Below, in pieces: positions 9,172 through 18,696 of a stretch of DNA of 64,000 nucleotides. Every line of letters begins with the position of its first letter. Within the stretch, counting starts at the first letter, position 1. This DNA comes from Martelella mediterranea DSM 17316 (GTDB taxonomy: Bacteria; Pseudomonadota; Alphaproteobacteria; Rhizobiales; Rhizobiaceae). The notes beneath the pieces were generated by a model. The model worked only from the letters and a program-made list of their open reading frames with translations. It was not told the origin of the DNA and ran no database searches. The stretch is taken from positions 642,501 through 706,500 of the forward strand of contig NZ_CP020330.1 in the NCBI RefSeq assembly GCF_002043005.1. Direction: 5' to 3'. Position numbers and translations under genes: made by a program.

Positions 9172-10731
9172 TTATTCGAACTGGCCCGTGTGAAACTGGC
9201 CGAGCCAGGTTTCCGTCAGCGGCGCACCATCCTTCGAAAGATAGGCGCGGACATCGACGGTATCGGCGCCCTCATCGAACTTCAGGTCATAGGTCAGCCG
9301 CCAGTCGTCGGTGCCGACGATCGGCATGGCGAAGGCATCAAGCAGCTCCGCGCCGGCGCCCACCGAGACCTGCGGCTCGACGCCATCTTCCATCGTCAGG
9401 CCAGAGACGGCATCGCCAGAGAACTCGACCACGACCTTGATCTGGTCGTCCGGCCGCGGCTGACCGGGCACGCCGCCGCGCCCGATCCGGCTCGCCTCGG
9501 TCTCGGCCAGCGCATCGTTTTCAGGCCCGCGCTTGGCCCAGGTCAGCGTATAGGCGAAATCGCGTTCGTCGCCCGCCTCGGGCAGGTCCTCGGGCAGCCA
9601 GTAGGCCACGATATTGTCGTAGATTTCGTCATCGGACGGCAGTTCCACGAGCTGCACCATGCCCTTGCCCCAGTCGCCCTCCGGCGTGATCCAGGCGGAA
9701 GCGCGGCGATTGTAGAACACGCCGTCATCGAGATAGTGGTCGAAATCGCGGTCGCGCTGGATCAGGCCGAAGCCCTGCGGATTGTCGTCATAGAAGCTCG
9801 AGGTCACCACCCGGTTTGGATTGTTGAGCGGCCGCCAGATCTGCTCGCCGCTGCCTGTGACGATTTCCAGACCATCGCTGTCATGGACTTCCGGACGCCA
9901 GTCGAAGGCCATGTTGCGATGGGTCTCGGAATACCAGTACATCGAGGTCAGCGGCGCGATGCCGAGACGCTCCACCGCATCGCGGAAGAACAGCCGGCTC
10001 TGGATATGGAGCACCTGGCCCTCGCCATCGGTGTTTTCCGCCTCGATCCGGTAGGCGCCGGCGACGCTCTTGCTGTCCAGCAGCGCGTAGATGACGATGC
10101 CCTCATCGGCATCCTCGTCTTCCTCCAGATAGAAGGCGGTGAAGCGCGGAAATTCCTCCGCCGTCGAAAGCCCGGTATCGACCGCCAGCGCGCGCGCCGA
10201 AAGGCCGTACTGCTTGTCGGGACCGTCGGTGCGGAAATAGGAGGCCCCGAGAAACGAAATCCAGTCGGTCTTCATATCCGGCCGCATCACCCGGAACCCG
10301 GCCCAGCCCGCGACATCCTCGACGGCCTTGGCGGGGCTGTCCTCCGGCATGTCGAAATAGTCGGCGCTGTACACAACTTCGCGGGCTTCGCCATCCGTCA
10401 CCAGATTGATCGTGACCGGTTCCTTGAAATAGCGACCCTGATGGAAGAACTGCACCGGCGCGTCGCCGACCTCCACGGTGTGATCGGCGCGGAACCTGAT
10501 CTTCCAGTGGGCGTCGTAGTCGATCTTGTCGAACAGTTCCGGCGTTTCAACCGGATAAGGCTCGAACGGCTTTTCGGAAAGGGCCTTTGCATCCTCGGAA
10601 AGCGTTTCAAACGAGAACGGCTTTGCCGGGCCGAGTTCCGGTTCGAAGGCGGAAGCCGTTGCCGGCAGCAGAAACAGGGGAACAACGAACAGGCTGAGAA
10701 GAGAGGGCGAAACAGAACGCATCGTCGTCAT
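9172..10731 (-). CDS. opgG: Periplasmic glucan biosynthesis protein (OpgG/MdoG family)
   Basis: This periplasmic protein takes part in building the backbone of osmoregulated periplasmic glucans. From the ATG at 10731 it has 519 residues. The Sec signal peptide (LLSLFVVPLFLL to ATASA) is followed by a mature start at FEPELGPAKPFSF. Family features are FFHQGRYFKEPVTINLV, GFRVM, FLGASYFR, and the long beta-rich region with TSMYWYSET. The frame is open upstream to 10839 without a plausible leader, so the extra 36 codons are left out. An ATG three codons downstream is also possible. opgG and opgD are paralogues and cannot be fully separated here. Confidence 0.9.
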   Translation of the reverse strand: MTTMRSVSPSLLSLFVVPLFLLPATASAFEPELGPAKPFSFETLSEDAKALSEKPFEPYPVETPELFDKIDYDAHWKIRFRADHTVEVGDAPVQFFHQGRYFKEPVTINLVTDGEAREVVYSADYFDMPEDSPAKAVEDVAGWAGFRVMRPDMKTDWISFLGASYFRTDGPDKQYGLSARALAVDTGLSTAEEFPRFTAFYLEEDEDADEGIVIYALLDSKSVAGAYRIEAENTDGEGQVLHIQSRLFFRDAVERLGIAPLTSMYWYSETHRNMAFDWRPEVHDSDGLEIVTGSGEQIWRPLNNPNRVVTSSFYDDNPQGFGLIQRDRDFDHYLDDGVFYNRRASAWITPEGDWGKGMVQLVELPSDDEIYDNIVAYWLPEDLPEAGDERDFAYTLTWAKRGPENDALAETEASRIGRGGVPGQPRPDDQIKVVVEFSGDAVSGLTMEDGVEPQVSVGAGAELLDAFAMPIVGTDDWRLTYDLKFDEGADTVDVRAYLSKDGAPLTETWLGQFHTGQFE

Positions 10732-10808
10732 CAAGAGGTAAACTCCGTTTTGGCCATAATAGTGCTGAAGGCCAAAACGCGGCAAAATCCGCCAGGTTCC
10801 GCCTCGAT

Positions 10809-10836
10809 CAAAAAAAGCCCGCGCAATGGCGGGCTT
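10809..10836 (-). terminator. Rho-independent terminator of trxA
   Basis: On the minus strand AGCCCGC, a 6-nt loop and GCGGGCT form a 7-bp GC stem followed by a run of seven T residues, 25 bp past the trxA stop. Confidence 0.88.
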
Positions 10837-10860
10837 CATGGCTGCAAAATGTGGCTGTTT

Positions 10861-11184
10861 TCAGCCTACGACGCCGGAAATCCAGCTCGAAAGCGCGGTT
10901 TTCGGCGCGGCGCCGACCTTCACGTCGGCAAGTTCGCCGCCCTTGAACATGGCCAGCATCGGGATCGAACGGACCCCGTATTGGACCGCCAGATCCGGAT
11001 TGTCATCGACATTGACCTTGGCGATCTTGACCTTGCCGTTCATTTCCTCGGCGATTTCCTCCAGGCTCGGGCCGATCATCCGGCACGGGCCGCACCATTC
11101 GGCCCAGAAATCGACCACGACGGGTTCTGAAGATTCAAGCACTTCCTGCTTGAAATTGGCTGTAGTGACCTTGACTGTCGTCAT
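10861..11184 (-). CDS. trxA: Thioredoxin
   Basis: This small cytoplasmic dithiol-disulfide reductase has 107 residues from ATG 11184. The active site WCGPC is at residues 30-34, with the cis-proline segment [14 protein letters not shown] downstream, both standard for TrxA. The chosen start has a strong AAGGAGCT eight bases upstream; the frame is open a further 26 codons with no similar signal. It follows addA by about 100 bp on the same strand and ends in a clear terminator. Confidence 0.97.
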   Translation of the reverse strand: MTTVKVTTANFKQEVLESSEPVVVDFWAEWCGPCRMIGPSLEEIAEEMNGKVKIAKVNVDDNPDLAVQYGVRSIPMLAMFKGGELADVKVGAAPKTALSSWISGVVG

Positions 11185-11282
11185 TTGATAGCTCCTTGCG
11201 TTGCCGGAAACACACCCGGCCCCTTTCGCAAAATCTTGAGATGCATGTGAGCATGGTTTCATAAAAAATCAATGCCGCCCCG

Positions 11283-14200
11283 TCACTTTGTCGCAAGTCG
11301 CGCAAGGGCTTCGGCGAGTTCGGCCTCGCTCAGCACCCGCACCGCCGCCGTCTCTGTATAGATCAGCAGGCAATCGATCGCGCTTTGCGGATAGAGCGGC
11401 TTCAGGATTTCGCGATAGACCGCCATCTGCGCCACATGGCTGAAGGGCGGCGTCTCGCTGTCACCCGGCGGATTGCGGTTGGTCTTGAAATCGGCGAGCA
11501 GCACCCGGTTATCCGTCACCGCCAGCCGGTCGAGCCGGCCGGAAACGGTATAGGCCCCGCCGGCGAGCCGCACGGTGCCGGCAATCGAGACCTCGGGGCG
11601 GGCGGACGGCGCAAACAGCGGCTGCAGCCGGGGATCGCCGATCACCGCCATCACGCTTTCCGCAATCGCGGCGCGTTCTTCCTCCGGCAACGAGAAGGCC
11701 GCGCGGTCGAGATAGCGTCGGCAGGCGGCGGCCCGGTCATCGGTTTCAAATCCCGGCAATATCTGCAACAGCCGATGCATCAGCCGGCCGCGCTCCAGCG
11801 CCAGATTGATCTCCGGCTTTTCGAACAGGGGCGAGGCCGTCATCGGCGCGGGGTCCTCGACCTCGATGCCGGCGCGCGACGGGCTGAGCGGCGGCTGCGG
11901 GCGGGCGGCATCGCGAAACGGCGTCAGCAGCGCCTCCGGCAGCGGCGGCTTTTCGGCGGCGGCCTTTCCGGCCTCGGCCTCGTCAAACCGGCGCGGCGGG
12001 ATTTTCTCCTCGAAGACCAGTGCCGGCCATTCCTCGCCGCCCGGCCCGGCCATCACCGTCTCGTTGACGCGGTGATCGCCTTGCAGCGCCGACCAGACCA
12101 TGCGATGCCAGGTATCCGGCACCTCGGTGCGGCCGCGATAGCCCGCCACGATCAGCCGGTCGGCGGCGCGGGTCATGCCCACGTAAAGCAGCCGGCGATA
12201 TTCCTCCTTCGCCTCGGCCTCGCGCCGGGCGAGATCGGCGGCGACCATACTGTCGGCATCGCGCGCGGCTCCATGCCAGACCGGCACATCGCCCGCCATC
12301 ACCCGGAAGCCCGAAAGGTTGCGCGGCTCGAACGGCTTGCCGCCGCCATCGACCAGAAACACCACCGGCGCTTCCAGCCCCTTGGCGGCATGGGTGGTCA
12401 TGATCCGCACTTCATTGCGGCCCTGGTCCTGCTCGCGCTTGATCTCCAGCCCGCCGGTCTCCAGCACGTCGAGAAAGCTCTGCAAGCCCGGCAGGCCGGT
12501 ATCCTCGTGGCCCTTGGCGGCATTGAGAAATTCATCGAGAATATCGCCCGCCTCGCTGCCAAGCCGCGCCAGAAACGCCCGCCTCCCGCCCTCGCGCGCC
12601 AGAATTCCGGCGTAGAAATCGAACGCGGTGCGCCGGCGCGCGGCGTTGATGACCCGCTCCAGCCTCTCGACCGCGACGGCAAGCGTCTCATCGCCGGCAC
12701 CGGCAAGCCGGCGCAGCGCCGACCAGACATGCTCGCCCGCTTTGCGCATCGCGGCCACAGCAAAGAGATCGTCTTCCGAGAGCGACAGCAGCGGGCTCTT
12801 GAAGATCGCGGCCAGCGAAAGATCGTCCTCCGGCAGCACGGCAAAACGGCCAAGCGCGATCAGGTCCTTGACCGCGATATGATCGGCAAGCCGCAACCGG
12901 TCGGCGCCGGCGACGGGAATGTCGTAGGGCGATTTCAGCGCGCGGGTCAGCGCATTGACGAAGGCATCGCGCTTTCTCACCAGAACCAGAATGTCACCAG
13001 CCCTCACCGTGCGGCTGACGCCGTGATCGACGAGCGTCTCGGTTCCGACCATGGCGGCGATGCGGTGGGCGATCCGCCGGGCAAGGATCGCCGCCGGCGC
13101 CTCGTCAGGCGTGGCGTCGAACGGCGCGGTCCAGTCATCGGTCTCGATCACTTCGGCCGGCGCGATCACATCCCACGCCTCGACCCGACCCGGATGGCCG
13201 ATGCGGTTGGAGATATGAACCGTGGCCTCGTCTTCCGCCGAAAGCCCCTTGCGGTTTTCCGGCACCGAGAACACGAGGTCGACCGCCGAAAGCACCGAGG
13301 CGGTCGAGCGGAATGACAGCGGCAGGCCGATCCGCGCGAAACCGGCATCGATCGCCAACACCCGCCGCTCGGCGAGGCGGCCCTCGGCGGAAAAGCGCTC
13401 GGGCCGCGCGCCCTGGAATGAATAGATCGACTGCTTCTCGTCGCCGACGGCGAACATGGTGCGCTGTCCCGGCCGCGCACCCTCGCCTGAGAAAAAGTCC
13501 TCGCTCAGCGCCCTGACCACATCCCATTGCAGCGGGGCGGTATCCTGCGCCTCGTCCACCAGAATATGATCGATGCCCTGGTCGAGCTTGTAGTGGATCC
13601 ACTGGCCGGAATCGGGTCGCGTGAGAAGGCTCGCGGCATGGGCGATCAGATCCTCGAAATCGAGCTTGCCGCGCCGGCGCTTCAACTCCTCATAGCGCCG
13701 GTCGAGCCGATCCGCGAGCGTCAGCGCGGCCAGCGTCTTTTCGAAGATCCGATAGCGGGCGAGCGTATCGCGCACGGCAAAGACGTGATCGGCCGCGGCC
13801 ATCACCGCCTCGGCAATCTCGGGCGCTTTGTCACGCAGGCTCTTGAACACCAGCGTGCGCTCCGCCTTCGGCGCGCCGGCCTTGGTCAGAAACGCCTCTT
13901 CGAGATGGGTGAAGCGAATTGCCGCGTCATCCTCGGCCAATGCGGCAGCCAGGGTCTCGGCGAATTGCCCGGCGCGGCTGCCGCCATCGGCGCGCGCGAT
14001 CGCGATCAGCGACGAGAAACTGTCCTCGCTGAGGCCCGGCAACGGCCATGCCTCTCCGGCAAGCGTCTCCGCCGAGGCATCGGCGTCAAACCCGTAGGCC
14101 GCGCGCAATGCGTCTTCGAGACCATCGCGCGCACCTTCCAGAAACGGCCGGATCGCATGACGGTTGCGCACGATTTCGCCGAGCAGCTTTTCAAGCCCGC

Positions 14201-14810
14201 TGTCATCGGCGATATCGAGCACGGTCTGGAACGCCTTCGACAGCGCCGGGTCTTCGCGGCTCGCCGTTGCCGTCAACAGCCCGAGACGGGCGTCCGCCAG
14301 AAGCGTGGCGGCGGCGGTGTCGTCCAGCACCGAGAAGTGGCCGGCGACATTGGCCTCCAGCGGAAACCGGTGCAGCAGGCTTTCGCAAAAGGCGTGGATG
14401 GTCTGGATCTTCAGCCCGCCCGGCGTTTCCAGCGCATGGGCGAACAGCCGCCGCGCCATCGCGATCTTCAGCGCGTCCGGCCGCGCGCCCTCGATCTCGG
14501 CGATCTCGTCGGCAAGGGCCGCTTCCGGCAGCACCGCCCATTCGGCGAGCCGGCGGAACACCCGGTTCGACATCTCGGACGCCGCCGCCTTGGTATAGGT
14601 GAGGCACAGCATCGCCGAGGGCCGCGCGCCGGCCAGCAGCAGCCGGACGACGCGCTGGGTCAGCACATGGGTCTTGCCCGAGCCGGCATTGGCCGATACC
14701 CAGACGGAGCGGGCGGGATCGGAGGCGAGCCGCTGCCGTCCCGTGGTCCAGGACAGCCAGGCATCGGCATCGGCGTCGTGTCCGGGCGCGGTTTCGGTCT
14801 CAATCGTCAT
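11283..14810 (-). CDS. addA: Double-strand break repair helicase-nuclease AddA (alphaproteobacterial type)
   Basis: AddA is the UvrD-like helicase and nuclease subunit of the AddAB recombination complex, which resects DNA ends and loads RecA. The protein has about 1175 residues. Walker A is near the N-terminus (ANAGSGKTHVL). UvrD motifs follow: LTYTKAAASEM, ILVDEAQDT, SIYSFQGA, and TTHAAKGLEAPVVF. A RecB-type nuclease domain ends the protein, with the LLADFKTNR motif. The start ATG at 14810 has GGGGAGG in front and overlaps the end of addB by 11 bases, so the two are translationally coupled. Confidence 0.95.
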   Translation of the reverse strand: MTIETETAPGHDADADAWLSWTTGRQRLASDPARSVWVSANAGSGKTHVLTQRVVRLLLAGARPSAMLCLTYTKAAASEMSNRVFRRLAEWAVLPEAALADEIAEIEGARPDALKIAMARRLFAHALETPGGLKIQTIHAFCESLLHRFPLEANVAGHFSVLDDTAAATLLADARLGLLTATASREDPALSKAFQTVLDIADDSGLEKLLGEIVRNRHAIRPFLEGARDGLEDALRAAYGFDADASAETLAGEAWPLPGLSEDSFSSLIAIARADGGSRAGQFAETLAAALAEDDAAIRFTHLEEAFLTKAGAPKAERTLVFKSLRDKAPEIAEAVMAAADHVFAVRDTLARYRIFEKTLAALTLADRLDRRYEELKRRRGKLDFEDLIAHAASLLTRPDSGQWIHYKLDQGIDHILVDEAQDTAPLQWDVVRALSEDFFSGEGARPGQRTMFAVGDEKQSIYSFQGARPERFSAEGRLAERRVLAIDAGFARIGLPLSFRSTASVLSAVDLVFSVPENRKGLSAEDEATVHISNRIGHPGRVEAWDVIAPAEVIETDDWTAPFDATPDEAPAAILARRIAHRIAAMVGTETLVDHGVSRTVRAGDILVLVRKRDAFVNALTRALKSPYDIPVAGADRLRLADHIAVKDLIALGRFAVLPEDDLSLAAIFKSPLLSLSEDDLFAVAAMRKAGEHVWSALRRLAGAGDETLAVAVERLERVINAARRRTAFDFYAGILAREGGRRAFLARLGSEAGDILDEFLNAAKGHEDTGLPGLQSFLDVLETGGLEIKREQDQGRNEVRIMTTHAAKGLEAPVVFLVDGGGKPFEPRNLSGFRVMAGDVPVWHGAARDADSMVAADLARREAEAKEEYRRLLYVGMTRAADRLIVAGYRGRTEVPDTWHRMVWSALQGDHRVNETVMAGPGGEEWPALVFEEKIPPRRFDEAEAGKAAAEKPPLPEALLTPFRDAARPQPPLSPSRAGIEVEDPAPMTASPLFEKPEINLALERGRLMHRLLQILPGFETDDRAAACRRYLDRAAFSLPEEERAAIAESVMAVIGDPRLQPLFAPSARPEVSIAGTVRLAGGAYTVSGRLDRLAVTDNRVLLADFKTNRNPPGDSETPPFSHVAQMAVYREILKPLYPQSAIDCLLIYTETAAVRVLSEAELAEALARLATK

Positions 14811-17800
14811 CGCCGCCCTCCCCGTCATCGGCCGTCGACCATTCGGCAACCCGGGCCAGATGATCGTATTCGCCGGAAAAATCGCGCGCGCTCGCCGGCA
14901 CCAGCCGCGAGGCGAATGGCCGCTCGCCGGATTTCAGCGCGATGACGAAGCGGGTGAATTCCCGGAGCGCATCGGCTGCCAGTTCCTCGGCGGTAATGGC
15001 GGCTTCCTTGGCTGTCTCCGCCTTTTCCAGCGCCTCGCCGATGAAGCGATGGCCGGGGCGCAGCCGCACATATTTGAGGCTTGTCGCTTCCACCGGCGCA
15101 ACCTCCTTGAAACCGCCCACCGCAAGGGCCGCCGCCTCCAGCGGCAATTGCGGGTCGAGCAGGGTGCGGGCCTGTTTCAGCGATGGCGAGGAGCCGGTCT
15201 TGTAGTCGATGATCTCGGCACCGCCGCCGGCGAGCATGTCGATCCGGTCGGCAATGCCGGTGAGCCGGACGCCCGCCAGCGGAATGTCGAAGCCGGCCGG
15301 AACCTCGGTCAGCGATTGCTCGATCGGGACCAGCGCCCGCCGACGGGTCTCGAAGGCCAGGAATTCGTCGGCGACCGAGCGCAGGCGCGGCACCCAGCTG
15401 ACCGCGAGATGCGGCGCGAGTTCGGCTTCGAACAGCAGTTCCGCGATGATCTCGTCCATCGCCGCCCGGCCCTCCTCGCTGTCCGGTCTCGCGCCCGATT
15501 TGATGAAACGCTCGGCCAGCGCGTGGTAGAGAATGCCGCGCTCCTTGACGCCGGGATCGGCGTTTAACGGCAGAAGTGGGTCGAGTTTCAGCACCTTCTG
15601 GGCATAGACCGCATAGGGGTCGCGCCGCAGCCGGCCGATCTCGGAGAAGGAATAGCGCTCCGGCTGGCGTTCGGCCGGCGGATAGGGCGCGGGACGGCCG
15701 GGAATCGGTTGGCGCGGGGCCGCATCCAGTTGTTCGGCCCAGTCGCGATAGACCGCGCCACGACGGCCAAGGTCGGCGGCAAGGCCGGGGCCGCCAAAGG
15801 CCAGCAGGCGTTGCAGCCAGCGGCTGGCGACCGTTGGCGCGGTGCCCTGCCTGAGCGCGCGCGAAATGACGAGCCTCGGCGCGCCGGCAGTCATCCACAG
15901 GTCATGGGCAAGCTGACCGACGCGCTTTTCCGGCGGCTCCAACCCAATCTCGGCCTTCATCCCGCGCGACAGGAACGGATTGTTCTTCGGCTGGGTCGGC
16001 CACACGCCCTCATTCATGCCGCCGAGCACGATCGTGTCCATGTCCTGCAGCCGCGCCTCGACCGCGCCGAAGATGAACACGCGCGGATTGCCCATCTGGC
16101 GCGGCTTGACCGCCTCGGAGGCCGAAAGCGCCGCGACGATCTCGATCCATTGCGGCCCGTCGGCCTCGATCGGAGTCGAGGAGCCCATGATTTCCGAAAG
16201 CATGGCCGCCAGCCGCTCCCCGGCCTCCCCGCTCCACAGCGCCGCCAGATCATCGGTCGCATCGCGCGCCGTCGCCTCCAGCGCCCGTCCGGTGCGCGCT
16301 GCCCAGTCGGCAAGCATGAGGTTTTCGGTGATCGGCGCCCTGTCCGGCCCGCGCGCCACATGGGTTTCAATCAGCGACTGAAGGGCGAAATCGATGCGCC
16401 GTGCGAGATCGCGGGCATCATCGGCGGCGGTTTTCGGTAGTGCCGAGCGCCAGCGCGGCGGGTGCCGGTCGTCGGTCTGTTTCTCCAGCGCATCGTCCAG
16501 AAATGCCTCCAGATGACCGAGCGGGACCAGCCGCGTGCCGCCTCTCAGCGCTAAAAGCTCGAAAGCGGCGGCTGCCCCGCGCATGGCGCGGGCCGACAGG
16601 CCGAAACGGGCGAGCGGGTGTTTAAGGAGGGCGGCAAGGGTGGCCGGATCGCCGGGCTTCAAGGCCGCCTCCAGCATCAGCGTCAGCAGCGTGCCCTGCC
16701 CGGTGGCAGCCAATGGCGTGCCGGCCGAATCATCCGCCTCGATCTGAAACCGCCCAAGTTCGGCCGCCACCCGCCGGGCAAGATCCCGGTCGGGCGTGAT
16801 CAGCGCCGCGCGCGACGGTCTGCCGTCTTCCGTTTCCTGCTCCAGCGCCAGCCGGAGCGCGATGGCGACGGCCACCGCCTCCTGCCGCTCATTGGCCGCC
16901 TCGACCAACGCAACCTCGGCAAAGCCGCGCGCGAGATCATCCGGCGCGATCGTCTCGCGCCATGCCTCCCAGCGATCGGTTGCCTCGGCCGGCGCGAAGG
17001 CGGCGGCGAGCACGCTGTGGCGGGCCGCGCTGTCGGGCTCCGGCGTCTCGAGAGCCTCGAATTCGGCCCTGGTCAGGCCGAGCCGTTCGATCAGCCGCGC
17101 CATTTCATATTGCGGATGGCTGCGGATCGAGGGATCGGGCATGGCCGGGTTGAGATCGGGCGCTGTCAGCGCCTGAAAATCCGCCTCCGGCATGGCGGTA
17201 TCGAGGCCGGGCAGCACGATCACGCCGTTTTCCATCTCCGCCGCCGCCGCGATCAGCCCCGCCACCGCGGGAACCGAACCGGCGGAGCCGGCGATGATGA
17301 CGGGCGAGGAAAGAGTCCGCAGCCGCTCCGCCTCGCCGGCAAGGAGGCCATTGCGATGGGCGACAGCCGAGGAACGGCCGAGTTCATCGAGCCGGCCCGG
17401 CCAGTAGATCGCCGCGATGCCGAGAAATTCGGCGGTCAGCTGCCACCAGACCGCGTAATTGTCCTGTTCCAGCGCCGACAGCCGGTCCCAGTCGACGCCT
17501 TCGGTCTCCATCGCGTCGATCAGTTCGGCAAGGTCGCGGGCAAGCCACACCGCATCCGCCGGACTGGCCGGCGCCACCAGCGGCGAACCGCCGTGCAGGC
17601 CGGCAAGCTCGTCGGAAAGCCGGTTGCGCCAGGGCAGGATCAGCCCGGCAAGCTCCAGCAGCCGCGGCACCGGCTCGATCGGCGGCAGGGCTTCCGCGGC
17701 CTCCGGCAGGCTTTCGCCCAAAAACCCCTCATCCTCGTCGACTTCGCCAAGCGCGCGGATTTCCGGCAGGATCGCCGCCTCGCCGCCGAGCTTTTCGGCA

Positions 17801-17991
17801 AACGACGCGCGCAGTTCGCGGACCGCGCGGCGGGTGGGTAGGAATATTTTCACATCGGCGAGCGCCAGCGGATTTTCGGGGTCGTGTCGGAATTGATCCG
17901 TCAGGCTGCCATCGAGCAGGCGGGCGGCAAGGCTGTCGAGAAACGCAACGCCCGGCGGTATCGTCCACAATCTCGCCCGCCCTTGCGCCAC
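14800..17991 (-). CDS. addB: Double-strand break repair protein AddB (alphaproteobacterial type)
   Basis: AddB is the partner subunit of AddA and carries a second RecB-like nuclease plus an inactive helicase fold. It has 1063 residues from a GTG start. The N-terminus reads IPPGVAFLDSLA, as usual for this family. The C-terminal nuclease shows the PEQYSFSEIGRLRRDPY-like region (here ERYSFSEIGRLRRDPYAVYA) and EIIDYKTG. It is read first in the operon, ahead of addA. The upstream gap is filled with RIME-like repeats. Confidence 0.94.
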   Translation of the reverse strand: MAQGRARLWTIPPGVAFLDSLAARLLDGSLTDQFRHDPENPLALADVKIFLPTRRAVRELRASFAEKLGGEAAILPEIRALGEVDEDEGFLGESLPEAAEALPPIEPVPRLLELAGLILPWRNRLSDELAGLHGGSPLVAPASPADAVWLARDLAELIDAMETEGVDWDRLSALEQDNYAVWWQLTAEFLGIAAIYWPGRLDELGRSSAVAHRNGLLAGEAERLRTLSSPVIIAGSAGSVPAVAGLIAAAAEMENGVIVLPGLDTAMPEADFQALTAPDLNPAMPDPSIRSHPQYEMARLIERLGLTRAEFEALETPEPDSAARHSVLAAAFAPAEATDRWEAWRETIAPDDLARGFAEVALVEAANERQEAVAVAIALRLALEQETEDGRPSRAALITPDRDLARRVAAELGRFQIEADDSAGTPLAATGQGTLLTLMLEAALKPGDPATLAALLKHPLARFGLSARAMRGAAAAFELLALRGGTRLVPLGHLEAFLDDALEKQTDDRHPPRWRSALPKTAADDARDLARRIDFALQSLIETHVARGPDRAPITENLMLADWAARTGRALEATARDATDDLAALWSGEAGERLAAMLSEIMGSSTPIEADGPQWIEIVAALSASEAVKPRQMGNPRVFIFGAVEARLQDMDTIVLGGMNEGVWPTQPKNNPFLSRGMKAEIGLEPPEKRVGQLAHDLWMTAGAPRLVISRALRQGTAPTVASRWLQRLLAFGGPGLAADLGRRGAVYRDWAEQLDAAPRQPIPGRPAPYPPAERQPERYSFSEIGRLRRDPYAVYAQKVLKLDPLLPLNADPGVKERGILYHALAERFIKSGARPDSEEGRAAMDEIIAELLFEAELAPHLAVSWVPRLRSVADEFLAFETRRRALVPIEQSLTEVPAGFDIPLAGVRLTGIADRIDMLAGGGAEIIDYKTGSSPSLKQARTLLDPQLPLEAAALAVGGFKEVAPVEATSLKYVRLRPGHRFIGEALEKAETAKEAAITAEELAADALREFTRFVIALKSGERPFASRLVPASARDFSGEYDHLARVAEWSTADDGEGGDDD

Positions 17992-18056
17992 GTCTTCGCT
18001 CCCTGCTTCGCTTTGCAGGTTTTACGAAGCCTGGCGGAAGGACGCAAGCGCCGCCT

Positions 18057-18202
18057 CCCCTCACCCGGCGCATACGCGCCACCCTCTCCCCTTCGGGGCG
18101 AGGGGGAACCGTGCAGCCATCCTGGGAACAAGCGGCCAGGCAAAACATCGCCGGCTTCCCCTTCTCCCCTTGGGGAGAAGGTGGCCGAAGGCCGGATGAG
18201 GG
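18057..18202. repeat. Two RIME-like palindromic elements between addB and tsaE
   Basis: The first element (about 18057-18108) contains short palindromes with CTCCCCTTCGGGGCGAG. The second (about 18157-18202) has CTTCTCCCC-TT-GGGGAGAAG (18161-18180) followed by a GGCC-GAA-GGCC hairpin and GGATGAGGG. This second sequence is the typical rhizobial intergenic mosaic form. The 260-bp gap around them holds no supported gene. Confidence 0.75.
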
Positions 18203-18252
18203 AACAGCGCATCCTCATTGCACGGAGGTGGAGGGACCCGCCTCTCAAATTC

Positions 18253-18696
18253 CTACAGCGCCGCCGCCAGTTCGCCGGACCGCCCGCCCGAAAGCCGCAC
18301 CCGCCGCCCCGCGCCTTCCTCGGCAAAAGTCAGCCGCAACGCATCCTTCGGCAGCACCCCCGCGCCCCGGTCCGGCCACTCGATCAGGCTGATTCCCTCC
18401 GCCAGCGCCTCGTCAACGCCGAGTTCGATAAGTTCGTCGGGATCGGAAAGACGGTAGAGGTCGAAATGCCAGATCGGCGGTTCGCCGTCATAGATCTGCA
18501 CAAGCGTGAAGGTGGGACTCGGCACCTCAAGTTCGGGATCGCCGAACCGGGCGCGGATCAGCGCGCGGGCGAAGGTCGACTTGCCCATGCCGAGATCGCC
18601 GTTAAGCAGCAGGCAGTCGCCGGCAATCAGAAACGGCGCGAGGCGCCCGGCAAAGGCGATGGTGGCGGCTTCATCGGGGAGAAAGAGGCTGCTCAT
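18253..18696 (-). CDS. tsaE: tRNA threonylcarbamoyladenosine biosynthesis ATPase TsaE
   Basis: TsaE is a small P-loop ATPase that works with TsaB, TsaC and TsaD to make t6A37 in ANN-decoding tRNAs. The 147 residues show the P-loop GDLGMGKSTFARALIR at about residues 33-48. The family motifs SPTFTLVQIY and WHFDLYRL follow, then GISLIEWPDR. Its ATG overlaps the stop of the upstream sensor kinase by 4 bases (ATGA), so they share an operon. Confidence 0.95.
   Translation of the reverse strand: MSSLFLPDEAATIAFAGRLAPFLIAGDCLLLNGDLGMGKSTFARALIRARFGDPELEVPSPTFTLVQIYDGEPPIWHFDLYRLSDPDELIELGVDEALAEGISLIEWPDRGAGVLPKDALRLTFAEEGAGRRVRLSGGRSGELAAAL

Noticed and set aside
11385..13316. Long plus-strand open frame over addA
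   Set aside because: Antisense shadow of addA with biased composition; similar shadows lie over addB, the sensor kinase and the M81 genes.
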